Assembly (NCBI RefSeq): GCF_008831285.2 | Contig: NC_045139.1 | Span: forward strand, 13,808,354 to 13,872,353 | From: Nymphaea colorata | Lineage: Eukaryota; Streptophyta; Magnoliopsida; Nymphaeales; Nymphaeaceae | Length of the DNA: 64,000 nucleotides | Reading direction: 5' to 3' | Shown: piece by piece, positions 11,956 through 23,797 of the stretch | Position numbering within the stretch: the stretch's first letter is position 1 | How the letters are laid out: each line of letters starts with the position of its first letter | Translations under genes and position numbers: made by a program | Notes under the pieces: generated by a model | Seen by the model: only the letters and a program-made list of their open reading frames with translations | What the model was told of the DNA's origin: nothing | Database searches by the model: none

Positions 11956-14900
11956 CTAGCAACCATTAGCTACTCCGTTAGGTACTCTCTTCTCCGTTGC
12001 TGGTTTTGCACCCTTTGGATCCCCACTTCCTGCAACTGAGCCATTCTCCTCCACTGGCTTCCGCTCCCCAACAGCCTGAGACTGTTCTTTCTGAAGAGTT
12101 GATGCTGAGTCGGTAGTGGCCTTCTGAGGTTTTGACTTTGTTCCTTCTTTATCTCCAGAACCAACTTCGGTTACTTGTCCATCACACATCTGAAAAACAG
12201 GCACCATGTTTAGCTACTACCAACAGGACCAGCACAAAATGACGTGTACTCAAATTTACAAAAAGTTTTGTTCTGATAAAAAATGCCTCCTGACGAGATG
12301 CAAACATATAATCCAACTAATCCTAGAAAATGTATCATAAAACAAGGCTCTCTCTCTCTTTCTCACACAAAACACGGTGACATGAAAAGAAAAAAAACCC
12401 ACATAAGAATAAATGTTCTCATAAATTTTGCCCTTTCTCCAATTGTTGCATATGGAAAAACATGGCAAATGTTAAAAAAAAAAAACAGCCGATTAAGCAA
12501 AAGAATCCTTAGACAGGATGAAGACGTCAGGAAACTGAAACCTGCTTATGGATCTGTTTCAGATGCTGTGTTTTTGCTCGGCTCTCCTGCATTTGCCTCT
12601 GGCGAGCTTCATAAAATCCAAAATCGTCAAGTATAGAAGTCTTGCAGACATATTCCTTGAATATCTTAAGAATCTCCAGCCCTTTCTCAAATTTCACCTG
12701 CATAGATATCGTGGAATAAAGCCCAAACCATGAAAGGCAGAATATTAAAGGATTACAAATTTACAAGGATTACAAGTACAAGGAATAAGAAGCTACCTCC
12801 TGAGTGTCTCGGCTGTTTGTAACAGGTTTATTGTCATTGTTTTCCAGAGTAATGTGTTTCAGCAAACTGTTAGGGATGTCCTTCACGATGTGCCACTTGA
12901 CAGGAAAACAACCGTTCCATTTGTCTTGCTGCCAATAGTCCAAGTTTTTGTTAAAATCAACTGGACCAACCATCTCTGCCAGGCCACAAAACTGCCCACT
13001 TGTATTCACCTGCAAAATAAACATATTTCAACAGTCATACAGGCTTCTGAATAGCATTGTCATGAAGACAACTCTTAAAGACAGAAAATATGAAGAGTCA
13101 ACACTTACAGAGAACAACAAGAACACAGGACAACCATCAGTTTTCTCACGTGCTTCCTGATATGCAGCATCAAGCTTCTTATTACCATTTGGAGTACTGG
13201 CCCAAACATTGTACTTGATGCTCTTGTGGACATCATCCTCACTATATGACTTGATAACAAAAAATTTTGCATCAGGGTATTTGATCTCAAATTCCGATCT
13301 ATTGTATTGATCTCTGTCTGGAGTTGCGGAATCATCTGATTTCCCATTCAAAGTGATATTCTGGCCCTTCACCGCCAATGTGACACCAGAAGGAAAAGAC
13401 CTTTGGTTCTTGAACCTAGCAGCTCTTGGTCCTTTATTTTGTTCATTTAGGACATCCATGTTTTCATTACCATAATAGAAATACCCATTTCCTCGTCCTC
13501 TCGGTTTAAATTTACCATCAACAGGCATCCAACCACGACCATTTGCTCTATAGTCATAACAATTTGAACCGTAAGTGGGAGGAATTCTTAACGCACCTGC
13601 ACCATGATTGTATACTCTGTTATTTGGGTACATCCTGTTCATATAGCCAGGAGCTGGAGCCATACCAGAAGCTGGTCTTGAAGGATGCATACCCTGAAAA
13701 CAAGAGGTCAGACAAAATGAAAATGGACAATTTTTTAATACCACCAAAACAAAGGACGCAATGGAGTCACCATAACTGGACTAAAATATGAAAATAAGTC
13801 TCGATGACACCATAATCTAAAAAGGCACCTACTTTTCAGCAAGCAGCTAAAACCTAAACTCTGCCACATATCCCAAGACGCAGATAGATGAGCAGGTTTC
13901 AGGAAGCCACGAACACTAACTTTAAAAGGATAAAAATGAAACCAAACAAGAAACTAATCCCATGTAACATAGATTCATCCTACTATGATGCCTCAAACAA
14001 ATCCAAATTAAGCACCAATAACAGTGAGATGAGACGCAAAAATAAACTCAATTACACATACCATAACATGTGGCAATGGATGGAGATTTTGGTTTCTAGC
14101 CCCTGCAACAGTATGAGCCCCTGAAGAAGATAAAGGTCCACTTGTTGCGGATCTATGTTGTCCATCTGATAAGACAGGGCCGTCTGTCCAAGTCGATGCA
14201 TGCATGCCTTCAAAACCAAACCTAGGATCCTGGTAACCGGAAGTTGGAACACCACCTGGCAGGATACCTCTCCCATATGAACCATTTGAACTAACCATAC
14301 CTGACTGCTGTTTGCTGGGTGTGGATAAAGGTGCTTTATGAATTCCATTTGCATTGCCATTTGCTACACCATTGGCATTACCATTGGTTGTTTCCGCTGG
14401 CACACTTCCCTGATCAGATGAAACGGTGGTGGAAACCTCCGGCTGTGATGCTGGAACTTGATTGTTTGAATTATACTGGCCGTTAGATGCATTAGGTGGC
14501 TGGTAATATGGCGGTGCATATTGGTATGTCTGAGGACCATACAGCTGCCCATCCGGCGGGTATGCACCATAAGGCGGGTAGCCATAACCAGGGTGGTACA
14601 TCATAGACCCATTATCCCCATAAACTCTCTGGAGGTTCACAAATGAGAGTCAACTTTTCAAGTATAGTATGCAAGATAACTTACCAAAAGGGCAGCAGCA
14701 GGAAAATTAAACTTACATGTGTCGGCATCTCAACTCCATCAGGATTAACGTATCTTGAATAATCCTCCCATTCATTCATTGAACCATCATAACCTAAAAA
14801 ACCAAAAACAACCGAGCAGCCAATTGACAACATTAACAACCAAATTTACCTTTAACAACAAACTAAAGAATGTACTAGATAAGGTTAAGAGAGACCATAC

Positions 14901-17033
14901 CCCCATAGTAGTATGAACTGTAGCCATGAGGAACATAACACACGTTGGGATCCATAAATTCTTGAAGGATGGGCGTAGTGGACCGATCACCAGTGGCATT
15001 TGACACCTTTCCAGCTTCACCAGCATCATATTGGACAGAAGACGGCTGTTAAACAAGGAAAAAAAATAAAGATAAGAAAAACGATAGGCATATAACCAAA
15101 TGATGGGAAAACTCCAATATTGACATGCATGCAAGAATCTGGGAGAAAAATAAGAACATTGGGGGATCCCTCACGTGATCCATGTCAAGCACTAAATAAG
15201 CAACCATATCTACCAGACAAAGTCTTGATCCAAAGAAAAAGACAGCTTGTGATATTATTTACCTTCTTCGTTGGCTCTGGTATCTCCGCAGGCTTCTGTT
15301 GTGAATCCAATGACAATTTCTTAAGTAAATCAGATGATTCTATGTTATCTTGTTAAAGAAACTCAATCCGTCTTGCCAAGAGGACATGACATAAACGAAA
15401 TCATCAATTGAAGCAAGCCAAATGAGTCATTGCCACAGTTGGTAGCTAACAAAGGAAGGAAGGATTGATGGCACGTTCACAAATATTGAAAGAGCACCCA
15501 TGACAAAAGGGAAATACAACCTCCTCTACAAAAGGATCATGCCACAGCAATTTATCACATTAACCGGAAACAGAAACCAATCCCTCAGAGGCAAAGTAAG
15601 TCAAAGATGAATAAGTATTTTCACAGTCAGTATCAAGTAGACGAAACAAACTCTGAGAGCTACTATTTTCCTTCAGGACATAAAGTTTGACTAGTTTAAG
15701 ATATCACAAAACCATGAGAAAACCTACGAAATAGAACATGGGTCCTTACAAATTTTTTGCTAAGTATATTCTGACAAAATTTACAATCAAATTATACATC
15801 CTAGACTGTCTAAAAACTGACGCCAGACTAATGACTGTACCATTTTTAAAAAAAAAAATTATCAACGTACAAGAACAATAAAGACCATCGTAAAGGAAAT
15901 CCTACATCAAACAATTCGAACAAAAGAAAATAGAACACTTAGAGACCAAGCAGAAAAATTACAAACGCCACAGAAATGAAGTTCCACAAGAAACTCCGGT
16001 AAGGACATCATGTATTTCCAATCAGAGTTAAACATTTGAGAGGATAAACCAACTAAAGCCAACCTCCCAAACGAGAAGTCCGGCTTAGACAAGAACTCCA
16101 GACAAATGATTAAGAACTGTAAACATAAAACATACAAGACTCATCCAAGCCGAAGAGTGATCAATAAATTTTCTTCGTTAAAGGTAAACTATAGCACCAG
16201 GAATCATAACCACCAAATTATTTTACTCGGACAACTTAAACCAAATGACCACTAAACTATAACAACCCAAATGACCACCAACAGGAAGAACCAGAAAACT
16301 GAAACAACAGAATCCAGACTTGACGATATCTATCGTTCCCTGATCTAAACATAAAAAACGAGAACGATCAAAACTCCCAAAAAGTTAGAACTCTACACTG
16401 AATTTAGAGTCAGAAATGCTAACAAACGTGACTACAAGCAGAAACCTATCAGAATCATCAGGAACTAATGATCATAACCAAGTTAAAGAAAACTATATTA
16501 CACTACACCAAAACTCATTCAAAACATTTCCGGATCTAAACATAGACCCTAGAAAAACCCAGCAAGCGCCAAAAACTCAAAACCTATAAAAGCATAAGCA
16601 GAAAGCAAACTGTAGAATAATCACAATAATCCATCAAAATCAAACACCCCGCATAGCCCAACTCAAGCATAATCACTTCTCTCCGATCCATACACGAAAC
16701 TCAAGCAAAACCCATCAAGACCTTCACACCCCATAATCGAAAACCCTACAACTAGCAAACCCTCACGTATACACGATCGGAAACCCCATAAGCTCATCAA
16801 ACCCAAAACGCGACGAAAGCAACAACTACAGCCACTTACAGAACTGAAGCGTGGAGACTTGATCAGACCCCAGATCTACACATAAACCCCAATAAAACCC
16901 ACCGAACGCAACCAGCAAGGCACAGCAAATAACCCATAAACCCCACGAATATCCCAAGACACAAGAGAAAACAGTGAACGACGATAACGAATCGAAAAAG
17001 GATACGGTCAGGAGTAGGAGCCACGGTTGCCAT
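11956..17033 (-). CDS. ECT2: YTH-domain m6A RNA reader, ECT2-like
   Basis: Nine exons, in order of translation: 17006-17033, 15263-15339, 14901-15045, 14717-14793, 14062-14628, 13109-13693, 12797-13009, 12542-12697, 11956-12189. All junctions are GT-AG and phase is kept, giving 693 residues, close to Arabidopsis ECT2. The N terminus reads [20 protein letters not shown], the hallmark of the ECT2/3/4 group. A long Tyr/Pro/Gly/Asn-rich disordered region follows, then a YTH domain from about residue 440 to 590. Trp462, Trp519 and Trp524 align with the three-tryptophan cage that holds N6-methyladenosine, so binding should be intact. The C terminus ends PNGVANGC like ECT2. The family acts in the cytoplasm on m6A-marked mRNAs controlling organ growth. 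The 28-bp first coding exon and 1.67-kb first intron are notable. Orthology within the ECT2/3/4 clade is inferred. Confidence 0.96.
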
Positions 17034-17070
17034 GGTGGTGAGATCTCCTTGTTTCAGCCCAAAATGGTAC

Positions 17071-17153
17071 CTCTCTCTCTCTCCCTCTATCTCTCTCTCT
17101 CTCTCCTTCTAGTTTCCCTTCTCGCCCTCTAGTTTCTCTCTCTCTCTCTCTCT
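17071..17153. repeat. Composite (CT)n microsatellite upstream of ECT
   Basis: Three CT runs broken by short spacers lie 38 to 120 bases upstream of the ECT start codon, so GAGAGA is on the sense strand. The position suggests the 5' leader or core promoter. GA/CT tracts are known binding sites of plant BPC (GAGA-binding) proteins; use here is an inference. Confidence 0.8.
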
Positions 17154-19308
17154 TGACTGGGGTTATCCAATTGTAAAAGGTGTTGCAAAGAGAAGGACGG
17201 GAGGGCCGATGGTAGGGGGTTGATAAGGAACGATGGCTGTGAAACAGAAGAGGAGAGGGGGGTGGGGAGGAGGAGATGGAGGTGAAGCAGCCGCCAAGGG
17301 GAGGGGAAGAAGGGGGCGCTATTGGGGAAACGAAGTAAAAGGGTTTTCTTCAGTGCTAAGGAGGTGATTCAAATAGCACCACGGCACGGCTCCACCTCCA
17401 GAACCGGAAAAATTTTGCCCCCCGCCTTACAATACTACTCCTTATTCGCTTGGGCCCATTTCTTTCTTATTATTGAACTCAAACTCTTCCCGACTCTCAC
17501 TCTCTCCCTCCTTTTTTTTTTCCTACAGGAGTGAGAGAAACCCTAATCCGCTTCCTTTTCTTTTCTCTCTCTCTTTGCCTCCTCCCCATGTGCATCGTGC
17601 GTGCGTTTCTCTCTCTACATCTCGATGAGTCAGAGACTTTTTGGGGGTGGCGTCTCCTGACCCTCCCAACTTTACTTTCTCTCTCTACAATTCTGGAGCA
17701 GATTTGCTATGGTGGTAGTCCGGTTCCAGGAAAATTCTTGAAGACCATGCCTTTCTGCGTTTTCTCTCTCTACTTTCTCTCCCAATCTTGGGGATCGCCC
17801 CGAATGGTCACAAGATATCCTTGTCACTGACTCGAAGACAAAAATAAAAGTAAAGATCGGTGAAGAATAAAAACTATGCACTGATAAAACAACGTTATTG
17901 GTTTTGTCATTTCTCATGCTTTATTCTACATTCGCTATCATTTTCCCCAATAGCTTCTCAAGATCTATAAAAATTTAAGCTGGGAACAGAAACTTAGCTT
18001 GATGTTTATGTTGCCAAATCCGAATAGTCTGATAGGAAATGATCAAAGTTGGGTTCAGCTTCGAATATAAGAAAATCTCAAATTGGATCCAAATTCATCT
18101 CTTAGCAAAAGAGATGTCGATTCAAAATTGAATCAGCTTCAATTAAAGGCTCTTGCTTGTCTGTTACAGCAGTCAATGGTTGCACCATTCCAATGCAAAA
18201 AACGCAGGAGAAAACAAAGAAGGGGTTTTCCGCCGCAAATCATGTTCCCTTCAATTCAATGCAAGTTCTTTTTAACAGATCCTGTTAAATGAGTTCTGGT
18301 TGTCCCCACATTCATCCCAAACTTTGAAAAGGAAGTAGAAACTCAGGACATCGAAGATTTGGGCCAAGCTATGACCGCCATTGCTAGGGTTGTGCACGAG
18401 TCAAGTCGAGTTCTAGCTGGGCCAGCTTCAGCTTGGCTCGGCCGATATATTGTTGGCCTTTAAGCTTGACTCATGTTAGAATCATGCTTCGCGAAGTCAC
18501 CTAAAGCTCAACTCAATATAAAGATTATGTTGGAGCTCGAGCTTGACTCATTTAAGCAAAGTTCAAACAAAAACATGAAACTTGTTTTCATCTGATTAAC
18601 ATATTATCATGGAGACAAGTGAACTCTCTTTGTCATATCTGTCAAATCATTTGAACTCGATTCACTTACAAACCCGAGTTTTAATCTAAATCTGAGCTCG
18701 ATTTGTCTAACAAGTAAGTTGAGTTCAAATCGAACTCGAATTGGCTTGACTCATTGTATTATAACACTCTGCTTCAAACTCACCTGCTAGAGATTTCCAG
18801 TTGGGGTTTGGAAAAATGAAAACCTACAGATAGATCTCATCTCTAGGCTGAAAAGGGGGTCAGGAGCTGAATGAATGCTCAAGATGCATGAACTTTGCAA
18901 GGTCGGCCTGATCCGACTTTCCATGAGTTTGGTATGAAATCAGTGAACTCGAGCCATTGGCCGGCCACTTGTAAAACCCTTTTCAAGTAGGCCGACGTTT
19001 TTTTTGTCCTACTCGTGATTTTTGCCTTTTTGTCGCTTACGACCGAGGATCATTCCCCATATACTCAACCCCCAATGTCATCCTTAGATATTTTGAAGCC
19101 CAAATAAAATGAATGAATGCATGCACCAAGATTTAAGTTCTTTTATTTTTCTTCCATTGAAGGAAAACCTTATTTGGGTCCGGACTATCAATTTTTATAA
19201 AGACAAAGTACATCATCAAATATAAAGTTGCATTTGGTTAATGCTCTCGATATTTGGTATAAGTAATGCCAAGTCGTTCGGTATAATAACATACATAAAT
19301 CTATGAGG

Positions 19309-19763
19309 TGTGTTTGTTTCACTCTAGATTTGAGATTCACAATGATCATTAGGATTTCAGATCCGTGAATTTGATGCTGGACCTCTTCTCTCTCTTAAAT
19401 TCGACTTTAAATTCGCGGTTTTTTTTTACATGTAACATAGATTTAAGGTTCATGCTATTGAGATCCTTAGACCGACTATCTTGTAAAGAACACATTTTAA
19501 TACAATCCTAGATTTGAGATTCGAGGCTATCAAACACTACTTTATGAATTTTCAAGTTTATCTCAAAATGAAATTAATTTTATTTATTTTTATATCATGT
19601 CACATAATTGATGGCATGTCCTTTTAGACATCAGAAGCTTATAAATAAGGGGCAAGGCTTTACTTGCCGACAATCCAAAATAAGCTTTGAATCAGAAACA
19701 AACACCCTCCGTTCCACATGATTGGAATGCCTAATCGTGAAACAAAAAATCCAAAACAAACAC
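19309..19763. mobile_element. Possible MITE-like repeat block
   Basis: GTGTTTGTTT at the left edge is mirrored by AAACAAACAC at 19753-19763 and again near 19700. The internal words TAGATTTGAGATTC and ATCAAACAC recur within the block. A similar left edge, GTGTGTTTGTTTCA, starts at 40654. No clean target-site duplication was seen, so the edges are uncertain and several copies may be nested. Confidence 0.35.
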
Positions 19764-20049
19764 GGGTAAAGATCTAATTGGTTTACTCAGTTCGGTTACT
19801 AGGTGCCATTATTTTTTTTTTGAATTTTGAATGAATCTTTGTGACTAATAAAGTTCCTTTGTTTTGGGTGAACCGGGGCGTGAAGGTAGAAGTCTCCACC
19901 CCTCCCTCTTTCCATTCTTCTAAGATTCAGGATTGCTTTTGGTGTCTCTGGATGACACTTTCACCATGTTTGATTTGGTACCATTCTTTTGCACAATAGA
20001 TAACTAATACTATGGGAGAGTTTGGAACAGGAAATGACCACCTGCTTTC

Positions 20050-20168
20050 GTTCCTAAGGTTGCCGGAATAGTAAAATTTGCATTTGTTATATCAAAGCAG
20101 TAAAGTTGCTCCCTAACGTTGCCGGAACAGTAAAGTTTGGGTTTGTTATATCCAAACAGTAAAGTTGC
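20050..20168. repeat. 59-bp tandem duplication
   Basis: Two copies of a 59-base unit stand head to tail. Both contain TTGCCGGAA, AGTAAA, TTTGTTATATC and CAGTAAAGTTGC, with only a few mismatches. The high identity suggests a fairly recent duplication. Confidence 0.8.
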
Positions 20169-23100
20169 AGAACTTAGATGGGATTGTGCAAAGTCCGGGG
20201 GTGTTGGGAAAAGGAGGGAAGGTATTTCCAAAATTTCTGTTATGCAAAAAGTAGCTTTGCGTTTTCATTCTTTGTTTTGCAGCATGCCTCGCATTAAATT
20301 TTCCTAATGAAATTATTCTTTTGCATTTATTTTTGAGGTCATCAAAAGTTCGGATACTAAATCGAGATAAATACGGAAAGCTTGAAATCTAGAAGGTGCC
20401 CTCATTAAATAACATTTAACCAATCCCTTTTAGACGCAACACATGAATGAGAGTGAGAGAGACTGTGGGAAAAAATATTTGTCCTGCAATATCTAGATAT
20501 AATTAAGACTCACAACTGTGGAACCAGTACTTGCACGCCAGACATAAATTTCTTTCTTTTTTTTTTCGAATGAAATTCCCTTCTTTAAATACCTAATGGA
20601 TACGCCGTGCCGGAACAAGTAGTATCATAGCGACAACTAGCACATCATGGTTTCATGAGATATGAAATAATTTTGGTCTTTTTCACCTTTGTAAGTCATC
20701 TAAAAAACATTTACATATTCTAAAAAAATATATTTAATTGCACTTTTATATTTAATTTGTCTTTCATTATAGTCTTGGATGTTCCTCTAAACATGTAAAT
20801 TTAGTTGATTATCCTAAACGTAAAGTTTTTCTTTTTTCCCTTCACAGATGGAGATAAAACAGATTAATTTATGCCATTAAATTTAAAGTTCTATTTTATA
20901 GATTATTCCATTTAAAGTAACTGCAGTTTCATGTTAATTCTTTTAAATGCAATAGTATATAAGTTGCAACTTTGAATTCAATAACGTAAACTCATTTGTT
21001 CAGATTCACTAGATCGTGTGCAAGGAAAATGACATACTAAAATACTATTATCTTGTTCATTCACTCACTCTTTTGTTGTCTTGGTCAATATTTATTTATT
21101 TTAAAAATCTACTTAGAGAAAACCGTCTTCGATGTAAAATCCTTAAGCCAATACTCTTATGCTTTCCAGACTTGAGTACGATACATCTTTTAACTTGTGT
21201 GTCGCACTTACCATAGTTTGTATTTCTAAACATGACAAGCTAAACATCCCTTAGGTCTCGTTACACTACACCCATTGAGACAATGGTCAATATTTAATTG
21301 CTCAAATGAAAACAAACCTACGTAATTTTCTAGAAAATGATGACCTCATGATCATCTGTCAAGTTTGAATTTACGACTATTTATATATAGAGGAAATGAG
21401 TAAAACTAGTTTTGTTATGTGGAAGTATAAAAAAAAAAACAACTCACATCAAGTATTGTCCATTTTACTTGTGCATTAGGAAGGCTGTGTCGTGAAATGG
21501 TTCATGTGAAAATTCACGGCAATGCAGGAGAAAAATTTCATGACTAGTCGTCTCATTTCTTGCCGATCACTTTCCTCTCTCCCCCTCTCTTTCTCTCTCT
21601 CTCTCGACGCGATGATTCACCGCGCAATCTTCTGGCTGCAAAACAGCTCAAACTGTGCTCTCTGTTGGTTGACTCTGCAATTTCATGGAGGCAATGATTC
21701 ATCTGCTCTGTTTTAGGTTAGAACGAGTCTCTCTTTCTTCTTTGTTTGGCACTTGTTATTCTATTATTGTTCTTCATTAACTTCCTGAGTTGTTGTTTTC
21801 TGGTGGATTTAAGAGAAAAAGAAAAAAAGAAAAGAAGAAAAGGTCATGGGTGGTAACAGGTCGGATCTCTAAGCATACAGTCACAGAAATCACGAAATTG
21901 GAGATGGATCCAACCCCTAAATTAAAGAATCCGAGCTTCTTAGAATTGGGTTTGATGCTAAAACCAAGTCCTTAAGTGATTTTATTGTTATTATCGAAAC
22001 ATCTCACTAGTCCTTTTCACTGAGACATTTTCTGGGAGTAATGAGAACTCCGGTGAACTCCCACTTCGGTATGAAATATCTGTAGGCAAAACTAGATTAC
22101 AAATATTAACGAGTGAGCAGAACATATAATTTGAAATCAGCAGGAAATAAATCGTCTTGAATGTCGCATAACTTGGCACTCCTGTTCCTTTTTTGGTGAG
22201 TGATTACAATGTGTCTTTTGGGGTGGTTGAGGCAACAGCGAATCATTAACTACAAGGTTTCCCTTGGATCTGTTCTACAATATGTTGAATCCCATGATTG
22301 ATGAAATTAGTTTCTCATTTTTACGAATGATTACATTATCAGTTCAGCGTATTAAGCATGATGGTCGTAAATTAGTATTGGTTGGAATTCTCCTATTCCA
22401 CGTTCAACTGTTATTATCTGAGAATAAGTTGTGAGTTATCGCAATAAGTTTTGATGTGAAAAGAATCACCACAGGTATAAAATAGTGTAAAGAAAACTTA
22501 GTTGAACAATAGTACACTTTTATGCATATTTTTCCAATGCTTACCGTAAGCCCTTACGCACAAGAAAAATGTTGTAACTAAATAAATTGATAGTAGGACA
22601 AGTGAGCTGATGAAAACTAGGTCAACCATCTGAGCTGCCCTTGAAAATTACCAACTGTTTTTTGACTGGAAGATATATGATTAGAACATCTTTGATCGTC
22701 ACATGTTATGTAGTTTGACATCAGGCTAGTTCTTTATCCTCTGATCCTTGTTTTGTTTAATTACAGCGTTGAACTTGCATTAATAATCTGAGGGATGTGA
22801 TCAATATTTTCTTGGTATACGCATTGCTTCTCTTCTTCAGTAATGTTCTCTATAGATGTATAGAATTCGGAAAGGTCATCCCAATCAAATACCTGAGATG
22901 GTATCATCTGCACCATTCACCTGTTGGTCTAAGATTCCTCTCGTTTATGTATCTACAAGTATGATGTATCTGGCTTCCTAACGTTAAGAGCTTTGCGTTC
23001 CTTCGTCTATGTAGATGACCGCGGTAGGTGTATATTGTTTCTTTCATGTTTTATATTTGCATGAGAAATGACACACCAGAAAGGATATTAATTGGGGTTC

Positions 23101-23797
23101 CTCGTGGCTTCATCATAGGTGGGCTTTATCCATAGTCACATAATTCCCTTCCTGGATCCGTGCAACCACTTCTTTCACAAGAACGTCTGGTGGTGGAATG
23201 GCCAAAAAAAGGACTTGTGAGGGTATAACCCGTCAGAAGAAAGATTCTATCTGGCCATGCCAGATTTGGGTTCAAGTTAACAGAGGCCCAATGAGGTAAA
23301 TCTTGAACTAGAAAGGTTGACACTGCATCTGATAGAGAGAACAAAAGCCAGATTTTTACATGTAAAAGTTATGGTTCTTCGGTCACTCTTATGGGCTAGC
23401 AGCGTAATAAATGAAGTCATCTTGTTAGCCGCTTGCAGAAACAGGGAAATGATGCATTTGGAGAGAACACCCCGAGATACATGGGATTTATTTCCAGTAA
23501 CACTGAAGCTCTATTACGAAGCAGTACATCCATTTCAAAAGCACTGCAATGTCAATCTAAAGCAAAGTGCAACAATAGTGTAGCTGCCTTTTATTGCAGC
23601 AAGTCAGGATAAGGTCATAACAAGTCACCATGATCTTGCAATTTTTTTGCAGGCTAGATACTAATGCCAAATTCTATATGCCACAAGGATACCCTATCTT
23701 CTGCCCTGTTACATGTCCACTCCTAGACAAGTCATATTGGAATTTTTGGTAATAATGGCTATATCCTTGCATCCTAGCAGTATCCATGTCACGTATG

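Larger units (their letters stand above)
17034..23797. other. Intergenic region between the ECT promoter and the subtilase 3' end
   Basis: The first few hundred bases are the ECT leader and promoter, with CT tracts at 17071-17153. About 18390-18780 is a degenerate stretch rich in GAGCTCGA- and CTTGACTCA-like words, the look of an old dispersed repeat. A MITE-like block lies near 19309-19763 and a 59-bp tandem duplication at 20050-20168. About 20600-21500 is very AT-rich. No protein gene was recognised. The last part before 23798 is the 3' flank of the subtilase. Confidence 0.5.
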
